A DNA stretch of 64,000 nt from Pseudomonas cichorii (GTDB lineage Bacteria > Pseudomonadota > Gammaproteobacteria > Pseudomonadales > Pseudomonadaceae): NCBI RefSeq assembly GCF_018343775.1, contig NZ_CP074349.1:5322001-5386000 (forward strand), written 5' to 3'. A model generated the notes under the pieces. That model searched no databases. It saw nothing but the letters and a program-made list of their open reading frames with translations, and had not been told where the DNA came from. Shown piece after piece: positions 1 through 20,026 of this stretch. The position numbers and the translations under genes are program-made. Position 1 is the first letter of the stretch. Each line of letters starts with the position of its first letter.

Positions 1-2381
<2,381 letters not shown>

Positions 2382-2388
2382 TCACGTG

Positions 2389-6462
<4,074 letters not shown>

Positions 6463-6604
6463 CAGCGTTCCCCAGCTTGGTCACCTGCTTGTTTGGCTCC
6501 CTCCGACGGAAGCAGCCAGAAAATCGTGCAAACCCCTTGGTCTGCGCCACCATCTTGGTGGTTCTTGCACGTTATGGACGCTGGCAAAGCCAATCGTCTG
6601 TAAC

Positions 6605-6635
6605 GGAAAAAGGCCGGTGGCAAAAGCCACCAGCC
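6605..6635 (-). terminator. rplL-rpoB intergenic attenuator hairpin
   Basis: On the minus strand GGCTGGTGGC and GCCACCGGCC form a 10-position stem (one G-T pair) around a TTTT loop, followed by a T-run (TTTTTCC). This has intrinsic-terminator form. Its place between rplL and rpoB matches the known enterobacterial attenuator that lets only part of the ribosomal-protein transcription enter rpoBC. Confidence 0.8.
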
Positions 6636-6681
6636 ATCAGCCTTTCGCTTAACGCGTGGGCTGGACGTTCAAAATCGATGC

Positions 6682-7047
6682 TTATTTCAGCTCGACTTTG
6701 GCGCCTGCTTCTTCCAGAGCAGCTTTGGCTTTTTCAGCAGCGTCTTTAGCTACTGCTTCCAGAACCATTGCTGGAGCGCCGTCAACGACTGCCTTGGCTT
6801 CTTTCAGGCCCAGACCGGTCAGTTCACGAACGGCTTTAATGACGTTAACTTTCTTCTCGCCAGCTTCGGTCAGCATGACGTTGAATTCGGTTTGCTCTTC
6901 AACAACAGCAGCAGCAACAGCTGGACCAGCCGAAGCAGCGGCAGCAGTTACGCCGAATTTCTCTTCGAAAGCCTTGATCAGTTCAACAACCTGCAGAACG
7001 GACATCTCGGCTACTGCGTTGAGGATATCGTCTTGAGAGATAGACAT
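6682..7047 (-). CDS. rplL: 50S ribosomal protein L7/L12
   Basis: This is the 121-aa stalk protein of the large ribosomal subunit, which recruits translation GTPases. The N-terminal dimerisation helix ([31 protein letters not shown] is the head of the protein), an Ala-rich hinge (about residues 36-50) and the globular C-terminal domain with [13 protein letters not shown] are all recognisable. It lies 78 bases downstream of rplJ, and L10 and L12 form one complex. RBS and start are conventional. It ends 219 bases before rpoB. Confidence 0.99.
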   Translation of the reverse strand: MSISQDDILNAVAEMSVLQVVELIKAFEEKFGVTAAAASAGPAVAAAVVEEQTEFNVMLTEAGEKKVNVIKAVRELTGLGLKEAKAVVDGAPAMVLEAVAKDAAEKAKAALEEAGAKVELK

Positions 7048-7125
7048 GAATCTAATTCCTGAATTGGGGGACGGCCTACGCGACCATCGAAATAAACAAA
7101 AATACGCGAGAGAAAATGCTCAGCC

Positions 7126-7626
7126 TTAGGCTGCGGCAGCTTCTTTCTGGTCGCGAACAGCCGCCAGAGTACGAGCCAATTTGCTGGTAGCGCCTTGAAT
7201 CACGCTCATCAGCTGGGAAATTGCTTCGTCACGGGTCGGCAAGGTAGCCAGTACGTCGATCTGATTAGCTGCGAGGAACTTGCCCTCGAACGCAGCTGCC
7301 TTGATCTCGAACTTGTCCTGACCTTTCGCAAACTCTTTGAACAAACGCGCAGCAGCGCCTGGATGCTCATTGGAGAAGGCGATCAAGGTCGGGCCTGTGA
7401 ACGCATCGTTGAGGACACTGTATTCAGTACCTTCAACAGCGCGCTTGAGCAGGGTGTTACGTACAACACGTACGTATACGCCAGCTTCACGAGCCTCTTT
7501 ACGGAGTCCGGTCATTGCGCCTACTGTAACGCCACGGGCATCAGCCACGACAGCGGACAGAGCGACTTTGGCAGCCTCGTTGACTTCAGCGACGATGGCC
7601 TTCTTGTCTTCGAGTTTAATTGCCAC
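7126..7626 (-). CDS. rplJ: 50S ribosomal protein L10
   Basis: L10 (166 aa) anchors L7/L12 dimers on 23S rRNA. The N-terminal rRNA-binding domain ([19 protein letters not shown]...[31 protein letters not shown]) and the C-terminal helix that binds L12 ([17 protein letters not shown]) are present. It lies between rplA and rplL in the standard rplKAJL order. A 194-base untranslated leader precedes it, which suits the autogenous translational control known for L10-L12 in other bacteria. Confidence 0.99.
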   Translation of the reverse strand: MAIKLEDKKAIVAEVNEAAKVALSAVVADARGVTVGAMTGLRKEAREAGVYVRVVRNTLLKRAVEGTEYSVLNDAFTGPTLIAFSNEHPGAAARLFKEFAKGQDKFEIKAAAFEGKFLAANQIDVLATLPTRDEAISQLMSVIQGATSKLARTLAAVRDQKEAAAA

Positions 7627-7820
7627 GGGTTTAACTCCTGCTTGTTACCGTTTCATCGGGCCTGAGCCTGATGTCGTTTTGGTGTCTGATTCGGTAAGGA
7701 ACCGGGAGCACCATCTGCGTAGGCTTGTGGTTTAAGACTTGCGTCGCCTACGGTCTTGGATAGCCCCCGCCAGGCAGGGACCCCAATCTTTTAGTAACAC
7801 AAAACTGTGTTACTTCTGCC
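7627..7820 (-). promoter_or_regulatory. rplJ leader (candidate L10 autoregulatory leader)
   Basis: This 194-base untranslated stretch lies between rplA and rplJ. It begins with a hairpin at 7793-7814 (AGTAACAC, loop AAAACT, GTGTTACT) without a T-run, so it is more likely a processing or structural element than a terminator. Leaders at this place bind L10-L12 and repress rplJL translation in many bacteria. I see no individual kink-turn that I can prove, so the assignment rests on position. Confidence 0.5.
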
Positions 7821-8516
7821 TTACGCGTCCAGGGAACCTTGGTCGATGACCAGGCCCGGGCCCATGGTGGTGCTCAGGGTAACGCGCTTGACGTAGATAC
7901 CTTTCGAGGAAGCAGGCTTGATGCGCTTGAGATCAGCGATCAGGGCTTCAACGTTTTCCTTCAGCTTGACTGCGTCGAAACCGACCTTGCCAACGGAAGT
8001 GTGGATGATGCCGTTTTTGTCGGTGCGATAACGAACCTGACCAGCCTTCGCGTTCTTGACGGCGTTAGCGACGTCAGGAGTAACGGTACCGACTTTAGGG
8101 TTAGGCATCAGGCCACGTGGACCCAGAACCTGACCCAACTGACCAACAACACGCATTGCATCAGGAGAAGCAATGACTACGTCGTAGTTCAGGTCGCCAG
8201 CTTTCATTTCGGCAGCCAGATCGTCCATGCCAACGCGATCAGCACCGGCAGCCAGAGCAGCTTCAGCAGCCGGGCCTTGGGTGAAGACAGCAACACGTAC
8301 GGTTTTACCGGTACCGTGCGGCAGAACGGTTGCGCTACGAACAACCTGGTCGGATTTACGAGGATCGACGCCCAGGTTAACAGCAACGTCTACGGACTCG
8401 CTGAACTTGACGGTAGACAGCTCGGTCAGCAGAGCAGCAGCGTCTACGAAGTTGTAGGCCTTGCCAGCTTCAAGCTTGCTAGCGATTGCCTTTTGACGTT
8501 TGGTCAACTTAGCCAT
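7821..8516 (-). CDS. rplA: 50S ribosomal protein L1
   Basis: L1 (231 aa) forms the mobile L1 stalk that helps release deacylated tRNA from the E site. Conserved segments visible are [19 protein letters not shown] (about residue 41), [15 protein letters not shown] (about residue 135) and the C-terminal STTMGPG. Its ATG overlaps the TAA stop of rplK by one base (8516), so the two are translationally coupled. In the family L1 also represses its own operon; no operator can be shown here. Confidence 0.99.
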   Translation of the reverse strand: MAKLTKRQKAIASKLEAGKAYNFVDAAALLTELSTVKFSESVDVAVNLGVDPRKSDQVVRSATVLPHGTGKTVRVAVFTQGPAAEAALAAGADRVGMDDLAAEMKAGDLNYDVVIASPDAMRVVGQLGQVLGPRGLMPNPKVGTVTPDVANAVKNAKAGQVRYRTDKNGIIHTSVGKVGFDAVKLKENVEALIADLKRIKPASSKGIYVKRVTLSTTMGPGLVIDQGSLDA

Positions 8517-8947
8517 TACACACCCTCCACGTTAAGGCCCATGCTACGAGCGGAACCGGCGATAGTACGCACGGCCGCTTCCAGGTCTGCAGCTGTCAGA
8601 TCAGCGCTTTTTGCTTTAGCGATGTCTTCCAGCTGAGCACGAGTCACGGTGCCAACTTTAACGGTGTTCGGGCGAGCCGAGCCGCTGGTCAAGCCTGCAG
8701 CTTTCTTCAGCAGAACAGAGGCAGGAGTACTTTTTGTTTCAAAAGTGAAGCTACGGTCGCTGTATACAGTGATGATCACTGGAGTCGGCAAGCCTGGCTC
8801 AAGACCCTGAGTACGGGCGTTGAATGCTTTACAGAATTCCATGATGTTCACACCGTGCTGACCCAGAGCAGGACCAACTGGCGGGCTAGGGTTAGCCTGA
8901 GCGGCTTTCACTTGCAGCTTGATGTATGCGGTTATCTTCTTGGCCAT
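8516..8947 (-). CDS. rplK: 50S ribosomal protein L11
   Basis: L11 (143 aa) binds 23S rRNA in the GTPase-associated centre and is needed for RelA activation. The start at 8947 gives the family N-terminus [20 protein letters not shown]; an in-frame codon four residues upstream is not conserved. The Pro-rich hinge and [15 protein letters not shown] are present. It is the first gene of rplKAJL, and a strong terminator lies between it and nusG, so a promoter must lie within or beyond the 118-base gap. None is obvious. Confidence 0.99.
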   Translation of the reverse strand: MAKKITAYIKLQVKAAQANPSPPVGPALGQHGVNIMEFCKAFNARTQGLEPGLPTPVIITVYSDRSFTFETKSTPASVLLKKAAGLTSGSARPNTVKVGTVTRAQLEDIAKAKSADLTAADLEAAVRTIAGSARSMGLNVEGV

Positions 8948-9018
8948 GAGGCACTCCAATTACGGGTTCAAACGCCTTTTAAGGCTCCCCGGCTACTTAC
9001 ACGTATATCCCAGTGACG

Positions 9019-9047
9019 AAAAAACCCCACAGCCTTAGGCTGCGGGG
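9019..9047 (-). terminator. intrinsic terminator after nusG
   Basis: On the minus strand CCCCGCAGCC, loop TAAG-like, and GGCTGTGGGG form a 10-bp stem with one mismatch, followed directly by TTTTTT (9019-9024). It lies 19 bases past the nusG stop. It separates secE-nusG from rplKAJL. Confidence 0.88.
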
Positions 9048-9065
9048 TATGGGATTCCAGCTCAG

Positions 9066-9599
9066 TTATGCCTTTTCGACCTGACTGAACTCCAGCTCTA
9101 CCGGAGTAGAACGTCCGAAAATGAGCACAGCCACTTGGATACGGCTCTTTTCGTAGTTAACTTCTTCAACCGTGCCATTAAAATCAGCGAACGGACCATC
9201 GGTGACGCGAACAACTTCACCTGGCTCGAACAGTGTTTTTGGCTTCGGCTTATCGCTGCCATCAGCAACACGACGCAGAATGGCTTCTGCTTCTTTGTCG
9301 GTGATTGGAGCTGGCTTATCAGCAGTACCACCGATAAAGCCCATGACGCGAGGAGTATCCTTGACCAAGTGCCAAGTACCCTCATTCATTTCCATCTGTA
9401 CAAGCACATAACCTGGAAAGAACTTACGCTCGCTTTTGCGCTTCTGGCCATTACGCATTTCAACCACTTCTTCAGTGGGAACCAGAATTTCGCCGAAGCC
9501 ATCTTCCATGCCTGCCAGCTTCACACGCTCGATCAACGAGCGCATTACATGCTTCTCGTAACCCGAGTAAGCATGCACTACGTACCAACGCTTAGCCAC
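9066..9599 (-). CDS. nusG: transcription termination/antitermination factor NusG
   Basis: NusG (177 aa) bridges RNA polymerase to Rho or to ribosomal protein S10. The start is GTG (9597-9599) giving [18 protein letters not shown], the standard N-terminus. The NGN domain (residues 1-115, with FPGYVLVQM) is followed by the C-terminal KOW domain (about residues 125-177: [18 protein letters not shown]). It follows secE by 9 bases, the usual secE-nusG operon, and ends at a strong terminator. Confidence 0.99.
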   Translation of the reverse strand: MAKRWYVVHAYSGYEKHVMRSLIERVKLAGMEDGFGEILVPTEEVVEMRNGQKRKSERKFFPGYVLVQMEMNEGTWHLVKDTPRVMGFIGGTADKPAPITDKEAEAILRRVADGSDKPKPKTLFEPGEVVRVTDGPFADFNGTVEEVNYEKSRIQVAVLIFGRSTPVELEFSQVEKA

Positions 9600-9608
9600 G
9601 GGACACCC

Positions 9609-9977
9609 TTAGCCAACTATCAAGGAAACAAGCCAGCCGAGCAGGGAATCTAGCCCCCACAACAGCAACGCCATGACCAGAACGACAGCCACCACAATCA
9701 AAGTGGTCTGCGTGGTCTCTTGGCGAGTAGGCCATACGACTTTACGGATCTCTGCGCGTGCTTCTTTTGCCAGGACAAAGAAAGCCTTGCCTTTACCGGT
9801 TTGAAGAGCAACAAACGCAGCAACGGCAGCAATCACAAGAAGCACGAGAACACGATACAGAATCGGAGCGGACGAGTAATACTGATTACCGACGACACCA
9901 ACCACAACCAAAGCGACTACCAAGAGCCATTTCAGCGAGTCAAAGCGCGAGTCTGATGCTTCAGCCTTGGGATTCAT
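9609..9977 (-). CDS. secE: preprotein translocase subunit SecE
   Basis: SecE is the essential small subunit of the SecYEG inner-membrane channel. The 122-aa protein has three hydrophobic segments (around residues 15-32, 40-58 and 95-120) and the conserved amphipathic stretch before the last one (ARAEIRKVVWPTRQETTQTT), which is the SecE signature. It lies between tRNA-Trp and nusG. Confidence 0.98.
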   Translation of the reverse strand: MNPKAEASDSRFDSLKWLLVVALVVVGVVGNQYYSSAPILYRVLVLLVIAAVAAFVALQTGKGKAFFVLAKEARAEIRKVVWPTRQETTQTTLIVVAVVLVMALLLWGLDSLLGWLVSLIVG

Positions 9978-10024
9978 CTACGGAGATCCTGTGAAAAGAA
10001 AGCCAGATTACATCTAGGGAATCT

Positions 10025-10100
10025 GGCAGGTCAGGAGGGAATCGAACCCCCAACCTACGGTTTTGGAGACCGTCGCTCTGCCAATTGAGCTACTGACCTA
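10025..10100 (-). tRNA. tRNA-Trp (CCA)
   Basis: 76 bases with encoded 3' CCA; anticodon CCA in loop CTCCAAA. It begins AGGTCAGTAGCTCAATTGG on the minus strand. It lies just upstream of secE and shares a promoter with it. Confidence 0.98.
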
Positions 10101-10121
10101 AAAGCAAAATCAGGCCGACCA

Positions 10122-10149
10122 TTATGCGGACCCGACAAGAGTTTTTCAA
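10122..10149 (-). promoter_or_regulatory. Promoter for tRNA-Trp-secE-nusG
   Basis: Minus-strand -35 TTGAAA (10144-10149), 16-base spacer, -10 CATAAT (10122-10127), then a G/C-rich discriminator (GGTCGGCC). The likely start site is some 15 bases before the mature tRNA-Trp. Confidence 0.65.
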
Positions 10150-10229
10150 CACTTCATTCAGAAACCATCAGCAGGCGCTGCTGACAGAGACTGAAAGCTT
10201 TAAGCGAGACACTTCAAGAGTGAAACCAC

Positions 10230-10265
10230 TTAAAACAAAGGCAGATATTTGCATATCTGCCTTTG
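10230..10265 (-). terminator. Terminator of the Tyr-Gly-Thr tRNA operon
   Basis: A perfect 13-bp stem (CAAAGGCAGATAT against ATATCTGCCTTTG) with a 4-base loop, followed on the minus strand by TTTTAAG. It lies 6 bases beyond tRNA-Thr and splits the three-tRNA transcript from tRNA-Trp-secE. Confidence 0.8.
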
Positions 10266-10270
10266 AACAA

Positions 10271-10346
10271 TGGAGCTCTTGAGCGGATTTGAACCGCTGA
10301 CCTCACCCTTACCAAGGGTGTGCTCTACCAACTGAGCTACAAGAGC
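10271..10346 (-). tRNA. tRNA-Thr (GGT)
   Basis: 76 bases with encoded CCA; anticodon GGT in loop TTGGTAA. Third tRNA of the Tyr-Gly-Thr group. Confidence 0.97.
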
Positions 10347-10372
10347 GAAACACTTTGCAAGAACCACAAGCA

Positions 10373-10446
<74 letters not shown>

Positions 10447-10470
10447 ACAACTTGCAGCTCACGCTAAATA

Positions 10471-10555
<85 letters not shown>

Positions 10556-10568
10556 TAAGCGAGGCAGC

Positions 10569-10597
10569 ATTCTCAATGCTTACTGCCCTTCTGTCAA
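10569..10597 (-). promoter_or_regulatory. Promoter of the tRNA-Tyr-Gly-Thr operon
   Basis: Minus-strand -35 TTGACA (10592-10597), 17-base spacer, -10 GAGAAT (10569-10574), placed 14 bases before tRNA-Tyr. Confidence 0.65.
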
Positions 10598-10697
10598 CCT
10601 TTTTCTCATTAAAAACCTGAGGTTACATGCGTTGACTACTGCTGCTTCACTTGCGAAGTTTACACCTCACTGCGAAGCGGGCGCCATTCTATGCAAA

Positions 10698-11126
10698 CTA
10701 ATCGGCAGTTGCAATGCCCTCACAAGACATTATTTTGTTTTTTAATTGCGGGAAATCCTGAAGCAACTGATTGAGCATGCCATCACCGACCAGACGACGA
10801 CTTTCAGGGGAGATCCTGAGCCAGTAGCTTGTCACACCACCCGACGGCAAGACCTGAAACTGCGACTGCACATCCAGGCTATTGAGACGCTGCTCGACAG
10901 CACGCGCCTCCTCCTGGCGTGGAAACCCCCCAAGATACAGACAGCTACTTTCAGCCTCACGGGAGGCGTGCCCCACGTCGGACTCACTAAGCAGCCGGAT
11001 ATCCTGCTGAGGAGCACGGTACAACGACAAAGGCAGCACCTCCTTGGCACGCAAAGGAGCTTCTTGCTGATGCCAGATGTAATAAAAGGCATTGAGCATC
11101 AACAACAAAAGGAATAGCCAACGCAT
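10698..11126 (-). CDS. membrane-anchored SPOR-like protein
   Basis: This 142-aa protein has a short N-terminal hydrophobic anchor (WLFLLLLMLNAFYYIW) and a periplasmic C-terminal part that looks like a SPOR domain: CLYLGGFPRQEEARAVEQRL, then QFQVLPSGGVTSYWLRI. SPOR domains bind denuded septal peptidoglycan. It lies 7 bases after coaX in the apparent birA-coaX operon. A protein of this kind occupies the same place in P. aeruginosa as I remember it. The exact role is unknown. Confidence 0.7.
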   Translation of the reverse strand: MRWLFLLLLMLNAFYYIWHQQEAPLRAKEVLPLSLYRAPQQDIRLLSESDVGHASREAESSCLYLGGFPRQEEARAVEQRLNSLDVQSQFQVLPSGGVTSYWLRISPESRRLVGDGMLNQLLQDFPQLKNKIMSCEGIATAD

Positions 11127-11133
11127 AAAAACC

Positions 11134-11886
11134 TCAGCGCAACGGACAGGCTAGAGCAAGACCGACGAAAACCAGGTCAGGCACCACTCGAACATCAGTC
11201 AGGACATCCTCGACCAGCCCCGCATCGCCGCCGGTTACGAAGACACAAAAATCATCACCCCAGTAAGCGCGCGCCAGTTCCAGCTGCGTCAGGGCAAAGC
11301 CTCGCAGCATCAGGGAACAACCGCGCTCAACCGCCTCCGAGGTTGCACGCCCCGGAACGAAGCTGACCAGCGCACGCTCGGCCGCAGCATCATCGTATCG
11401 AATACGCCGCGTATGGGTGCGCAACTGGTTACGCATCAACGGCATCCCCGGACATATGAAGCCTCCCAGGTGCCGACCATCTACATCAACGAAATCAGAG
11501 GTCACAGCCGTACCGAGATCAATGACCAGGCACGCCCTTCGGGCTATGTGATAAGCACCGACAAAGGCAAGCCAGCGGTCGAGCCCCAGACGCTCGTAGT
11601 CGTCGTATCCATTCTCAACCCCCGCCAACTCTCTTGCGGGCGCCGCACAAACAGGATGAATCGCGAAAGCTTGAACAAGGGCCGCCACAAGCTTCTCGGT
11701 TTCCTCGGTGCTACGGACACTGACCAGGCGGCAGGCACTCAACTTCAACCCTGGAAGGTGCAGCAAATGCTCCAGCAGCGCACTATCGGAATCAACGACG
11801 CCACCTGCAAATCGGGCTATGCCTCCTACATCAATTACACGCCACTTGATGAAGCTATTCCCACAGTCGAGTTCAAGTATCATCAC
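11134..11886 (-). CDS. coaX: type III pantothenate kinase
   Basis: CoaX phosphorylates pantothenate, the first step of coenzyme A synthesis. The ASKHA-fold motifs are visible: [14 protein letters not shown] at the N-terminus (phosphate 1), [16 protein letters not shown] (about residue 120) and [11 protein letters not shown]. There are two ATG codons at the start (11886 and 11883). It overlaps the 3' end of birA by 11-14 bases, so translation is probably coupled. Type III kinases are the usual pantothenate kinase of Pseudomonas. Confidence 0.95.
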   Translation of the reverse strand: MMILELDCGNSFIKWRVIDVGGIARFAGGVVDSDSALLEHLLHLPGLKLSACRLVSVRSTEETEKLVAALVQAFAIHPVCAAPARELAGVENGYDDYERLGLDRWLAFVGAYHIARRACLVIDLGTAVTSDFVDVDGRHLGGFICPGMPLMRNQLRTHTRRIRYDDAAAERALVSFVPGRATSEAVERGCSLMLRGFALTQLELARAYWGDDFCVFVTGGDAGLVEDVLTDVRVVPDLVFVGLALACPLR

Positions 11887-12832
11887 GCAACCTCAGGCTG
11901 AGCTCACCACCACTAAAGCTTTTCTCCACGCCACCTACATCGAGGCGCAACGCACCCAGCACATCAACCCCCAAGACTACGCCCTCGACGACCTCGACAC
12001 CCGAAAGCAGGGTGACAGCGCAGCCCTGCCACAAGTGTCCTTGCTCCCACTCAGCCTGAAACGCTGAAAAACCTTTCTCACGATGCAAGGCGAGCAAGGC
12101 ATCAAGCTTTTGACTCAAACGGGCAGCCAGACTATTGCGATCAGAAAGGGCGCCCGCTTCAAGACGCAGAGACGTCCAGGACTGATCCACGTCGACAGAG
12201 GTCTGCATATTGACGTTGACGCCTATGCCTATCACGACATGACACACATCTGCAGGATCACCGATCAACTCAAGAAGGATGCCGGCAATCTTGCGCCGCC
12301 CTACAAGAACATCATTAGGCCACTTGAGGCCGGCCCCCTTGACTCCCGACTCACGCAGGACCTGCATGACAGCAAGCCCGACCAGCAGGCTGAGCCCTTC
12401 GAGCTGACGCATTCCGCCATCCACGCGCAACGCCAGACTGTAATACAGGTTCTCACCAAAGGGGCTCACCCACTTGCGACCACGACGCCCTCTCCCAGCC
12501 GTCTGGCTTTCCGCCAGGACCAGCATAGGCATGGCAGCGCCCTGGCCAATCTGACGTACCGCTTCGGCATTTGTAGAGTCGACCGAATCTGCAACATGGA
12601 CAGACCAGCCCGCAGGAAACCCCATTTGCGATATGGACGACGCAGACAGAAGAGAAACCGGACTGGCAAGCCGATAGCCACGGCCACGCACCTTATGAAC
12701 CTCAACGCCCAACTCAGCCTCAAGCTGTTGAAGCCGCTTCCATACGGCGCTTCGACTGACGCCGAGCACATCACCCAAAACCTGCCCGGAGTGAAACTCG
12801 CCATCGGCCAGAAGCCTTAACAAGGTCATCAT
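11873..12832 (-). CDS. birA: biotin operon repressor / biotin-[acetyl-CoA-carboxylase] ligase
   Basis: BirA attaches biotin to the carboxyl carrier protein and can repress biotin genes. With the start at 12832 ([26 protein letters not shown]) it has 319 aa. The reading frame stays open upstream through the rrn terminator, which makes a longer form unlikely. An N-terminal winged helix ([24 protein letters not shown], about residues 15-40) precedes the ligase domain with [15 protein letters not shown] and the catalytic [19 protein letters not shown]. It lies downstream of the rrn operon on the same strand. Confidence 0.95.
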   Translation of the reverse strand: MMTLLRLLADGEFHSGQVLGDVLGVSRSAVWKRLQQLEAELGVEVHKVRGRGYRLASPVSLLSASSISQMGFPAGWSVHVADSVDSTNAEAVRQIGQGAAMPMLVLAESQTAGRGRRGRKWVSPFGENLYYSLALRVDGGMRQLEGLSLLVGLAVMQVLRESGVKGAGLKWPNDVLVGRRKIAGILLELIGDPADVCHVVIGIGVNVNMQTSVDVDQSWTSLRLEAGALSDRNSLAARLSQKLDALLALHREKGFSAFQAEWEQGHLWQGCAVTLLSGVEVVEGVVLGVDVLGALRLDVGGVEKSFSGGELSLRLRDDT

Positions 12833-12922
12833 GTAAATATCGCCTAGCAATGAGGCACGCATGATAGCCACGCAAGCCTGGGATGCATAGAAACGAAAAA
12901 GTGTTTTTCGAGCCTGAAAAGA

Positions 12923-12956
12923 CAAAACCCCCACCTGCGTTCGCAGATGGGGGTTC
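12923..12956 (-). terminator. rrn operon terminator
   Basis: A 13-position inverted repeat (AACCCCCATCTGC / GCAGGTGGGGGTT on the minus strand, one mismatch pair) with a GAAC loop, followed by TTGTCTTTT. It lies about 10 bases after 5S rRNA and before birA. Confidence 0.88.
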
Positions 12957-12966
12957 TGAATTTGAA

Positions 12967-13082
12967 TCTTGACGATGACCTACTCTCACATGGGGAAACC
13001 CCACACTACCATCGGCGATGCATCGTTTCACTGCTGAGTTCGGGATGGGATCAGGTGGTTCCAATGCTCTATGGTCGTCAAG
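12967..13082 (-). rRNA. rrf: 5S ribosomal RNA
   Basis: The minus strand reads TTGACGACCATAGAGCATTG at the 5' end and closes with TAGGTCATCGTCAAGATT, the pairing ends of Pseudomonas 5S. The ends are good to a few bases. It is the last gene of the rrn operon. Confidence 0.93.
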
Positions 13083-13231
13083 AAATTCGGTAGCCGGTGC
13101 GTACTTGGGTACGTACCCGCGAATGGGTGTGTAATAGAGGTGTTTCGGTAATCTGTGTGTGGCGCAAACTTTCGGTTCGTCATCTTCACTACACCGCAAT
13201 CCGCTCTTCGCAGATTGCTTGGGTGTTATAT

Positions 13232-16121
<2,890 letters not shown>

Positions 16122-16259
16122 ATATAACCCCAAGCAATCTGGTTATACTGTGAAGACGACATTCGCCGAAAATTTGCAATTCACTCACAAATTTTACCTT
16201 AGCCTGAACACGCACCAGTGAAAGTGCGGTCCAGTCTAACTTTCTATTACATACCCAAA

Positions 16260-16271
16260 TTTTTAAAGAAC
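16260..16271 (-). promoter_or_regulatory. Spacer boxA antitermination site
   Basis: GTTCTTTAAAAA on the minus strand, between tRNA-Ala and 23S. It resembles the rrn boxA consensus bound by NusB-S10. Confidence 0.6.
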
Positions 16272-16347
16272 GATTCTGATAAAGATCAGAAATCAACATT
16301 CACGCACCGTTTCGGTGGAATGCTCATTTCTAAGCTTTGACATGAGG

Positions 16348-16423
16348 TGGTGGAGCCAAGCGGGATCGAACCGCTGACCTCCTGCGTGCAAGGCAGGCGC
16401 TCTCCCAGCTGAGCTATGGCCCC
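16348..16423 (-). tRNA. tRNA-Ala (TGC)
   Basis: 76 bases with encoded CCA; anticodon TGC. It lies in the 16S-23S spacer after tRNA-Ile. Confidence 0.98.
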
Positions 16424-16430
16424 AAACAAT

Positions 16431-16507
<77 letters not shown>

Positions 16508-16571
16508 AATCGTCTTCTTCAATGAATCAAGCAATTCGTGTGGGAGCTTATGGTAAAGCTGAGTCGTCGAT

Positions 16572-18110
<1,539 letters not shown>

Positions 18111-18257
18111 AAACATCGTTGGGTTTTGAGAAAACCCTAAACTTGGCTCAGCAATCGTTGGTTACATCTTTGATTTCTCGCGGAGTAACTTGCGTTGCTG
18201 ATAATCTGTTGACTTCAGTCTTACACCACAAGCACCCACACGAATTGCTTGATTCAG

Positions 18258-18269
18258 TTGTTAAAGAGC
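18258..18269 (-). promoter_or_regulatory. Leader boxA antitermination site
   Basis: GCTCTTTAACAA on the minus strand, about 150 bases before 16S; nearly identical to the enterobacterial rrn boxA. Confidence 0.8.
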
Positions 18270-18304
18270 GGTGGGTTGAGCCTTTCGTCTCAACCGAGGC
18301 GCGC

Positions 18305-18332
18305 ATTCTACAGCGCCCTCTGTATCTGTCAA
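18305..18332 (-). promoter_or_regulatory. rrn promoter P3 (nearest to 16S)
   Basis: Minus-strand -35 TTGACA (18327-18332), 16-base spacer, -10 TAGAAT (18305-18310), G/C-rich discriminator GCGCGCC typical of stringently controlled rRNA promoters. Confidence 0.82.
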
Positions 18333-18422
18333 GCGGTTATTTCAACAAGTTTCAAAGTTTCCTTTGCAACTTCAACCACTTTCGCTTCGATCAACCTCAG
18401 GTTGCTCGTCAGCGGGAGGCGG

Positions 18423-18450
18423 ATTCTACAGGACCCGAAGGCTGTGTCAA
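18423..18450 (-). promoter_or_regulatory. rrn promoter P2
   Basis: Minus-strand -35 TTGACA (18445-18450), 16-base spacer, -10 TAGAAT (18423-18428), discriminator CCGCC. Same -35, spacer length and -10 as P3. Confidence 0.82.
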
Positions 18451-18581
18451 ACGCTTTCTCACACCGCTGTCGATCCAACCTCGATCGAAGCACTTCCAAC
18501 TCGACTCCAGAACCGCTAAACACTTGCAAACTATTGATTTACAAGGCTTTTTCAGTTCCGTCTACGCCGGAAGTGGGGCGA

Positions 18582-18609
18582 ATTATAGAGACATTAAATC
18601 GCCCGTCAA
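18582..18609 (-). promoter_or_regulatory. rrn promoter P1 with A/T-rich UP-like tract
   Basis: Minus-strand -35 TTGACG (18604-18609), 16-base spacer, -10 TATAAT (18582-18587), discriminator TCGCCCC. The A/T-rich stretch at about 18610-18630 (AATAAAAGTTAAATTAA) sits where an UP element would be and includes the tyrS stop codon. Confidence 0.75.
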
Positions 18610-18624
18610 CCGTTAATTTAACTT

Positions 18625-19824
18625 TTATTCCAAAACCAGGGTAATACGCCCAAAAGCCTTCTTGCCAGCCTGGCAAACATGGGTAGCCCCAACCTTGAAG
18701 ACAAAGCTGCGATCAACAACCTCACCATCTATACGCACACCACCGGAAGCCAGCAGATCACGAGCGACAGCAGAGTTCTTCACCAGGCCTGCCTTATTAA
18801 GGACGGCGGCCACCGGCATATCTTCAGTAGCGCCGACAGAGATTTCCGGCAAGTCGTCTGGCAGCTCGCCATCCTTCATGCGGTTGCCGGCAGAGCGATG
18901 CGCAGTAGCGGCCGCCTCTTCACCATGGAAACGAGCCACGATCTCTTCAGCGAGCTTGATCTTGATGTCGCGAGGATTGGCACCCGCTTCGCACGCCGCC
19001 TTGAGTTCATTGATCTCTTCCATGGAGCGGAAGCTCAACAACTCGAAGTAGCGCCACATCAAGGCATCAGGAATGGAAACCAGCTTGCTATAGATGACAC
19101 CCGGCGCTTCCTGAATACCTACATAGTTACCCAGCGACTTGGACATCTTCTTGACGCCGTCCAGCCCTTCCAGCAAAGGCATGGTCAGAATGCATTGCGC
19201 TTCCTGACCATAGGCACGCTGGAGTTCACGCCCCATCAGGAGGTTGAATTTCTGGTCGGTACCGCCAAGCTCGACATCCGCACGCAACGCGACCGAGTCA
19301 TAGCCTTGCACCAGCGGGTACAGGAATTCATGGATCGCGATTGGCTGGCTGCCTTTATAGCGCTTGTCGAAGTCATCACGCTCCAGCATCCGCGCAACGG
19401 TGTACTGAGAAGACAGGCGAATGAAGTCCGCCGGACTCAGCTTGTCCATCCAGGTGGAGTTGAAGGCGACTTCGGTCTTGGCCGGATCGAGGATCTTGAA
19501 AACCTGAGCCTTGTAAGTCTCGGCGTAATCCAGAACCTGCTCGCGAGTCAGCGGAGGACGAGTAGCGCTCTTGCCGCTCGGGTCGCCGATCATCCCGGTG
19601 AAGTCACCGATCAGGAAAATGACCTGATGCCCCAGATCCTGAAACTGACGAAGCTTATTAATAAGGACAGTGTGACCCAGATGCAGGTCAGGTGCCGTTG
19701 GATCGAACCCTGCCTTGATACGCAGCGGCTGACCGCGCTTGAGTTTGGCGACCAGTTCGGCCTCGACCAGGAGTTCATCCGCGCCACGCTTTATAAGCGC
19801 AAGCTGCTCTTCAACCGACTTCAT
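18625..19824 (-). CDS. tyrS: tyrosyl-tRNA synthetase (TyrZ type)
   Basis: This class I synthetase charges tRNA-Tyr. The start at 19824 gives [19 protein letters not shown], the conserved N-terminus, and 399 aa; 16 in-frame codons upstream are not conserved. The class I signatures are HLGH (residues 43-46, in [10 protein letters not shown]) and KMSKS (in [16 protein letters not shown]), and a C-terminal S4 RNA-binding domain follows. Its stop codon lies 16 bases before the first rrn promoter on the same strand, with no terminator between. Confidence 0.97.
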   Translation of the reverse strand: MKSVEEQLALIKRGADELLVEAELVAKLKRGQPLRIKAGFDPTAPDLHLGHTVLINKLRQFQDLGHQVIFLIGDFTGMIGDPSGKSATRPPLTREQVLDYAETYKAQVFKILDPAKTEVAFNSTWMDKLSPADFIRLSSQYTVARMLERDDFDKRYKGSQPIAIHEFLYPLVQGYDSVALRADVELGGTDQKFNLLMGRELQRAYGQEAQCILTMPLLEGLDGVKKMSKSLGNYVGIQEAPGVIYSKLVSIPDALMWRYFELLSFRSMEEINELKAACEAGANPRDIKIKLAEEIVARFHGEEAAATAHRSAGNRMKDGELPDDLPEISVGATEDMPVAAVLNKAGLVKNSAVARDLLASGGVRIDGEVVDRSFVFKVGATHVCQAGKKAFGRITLVLE

Positions 19825-20026
19825 ATCAGCCCCCAATTTAAAGGGAACCAACCATACAAGATCAGAGCCCAATTACAAGTTTTTGCCCAGCACACAGCCA
19901 CGAATCGGATACCGATACGTCAGCAGGGTTGCTTCGTGCTGGATTTGGTTATATTTTATACAGTTATTTCATCTTCATCATGTCATTCATCTTTTCCATT
20001 TCACCTTTTTCAAAGTCAAATTACCT

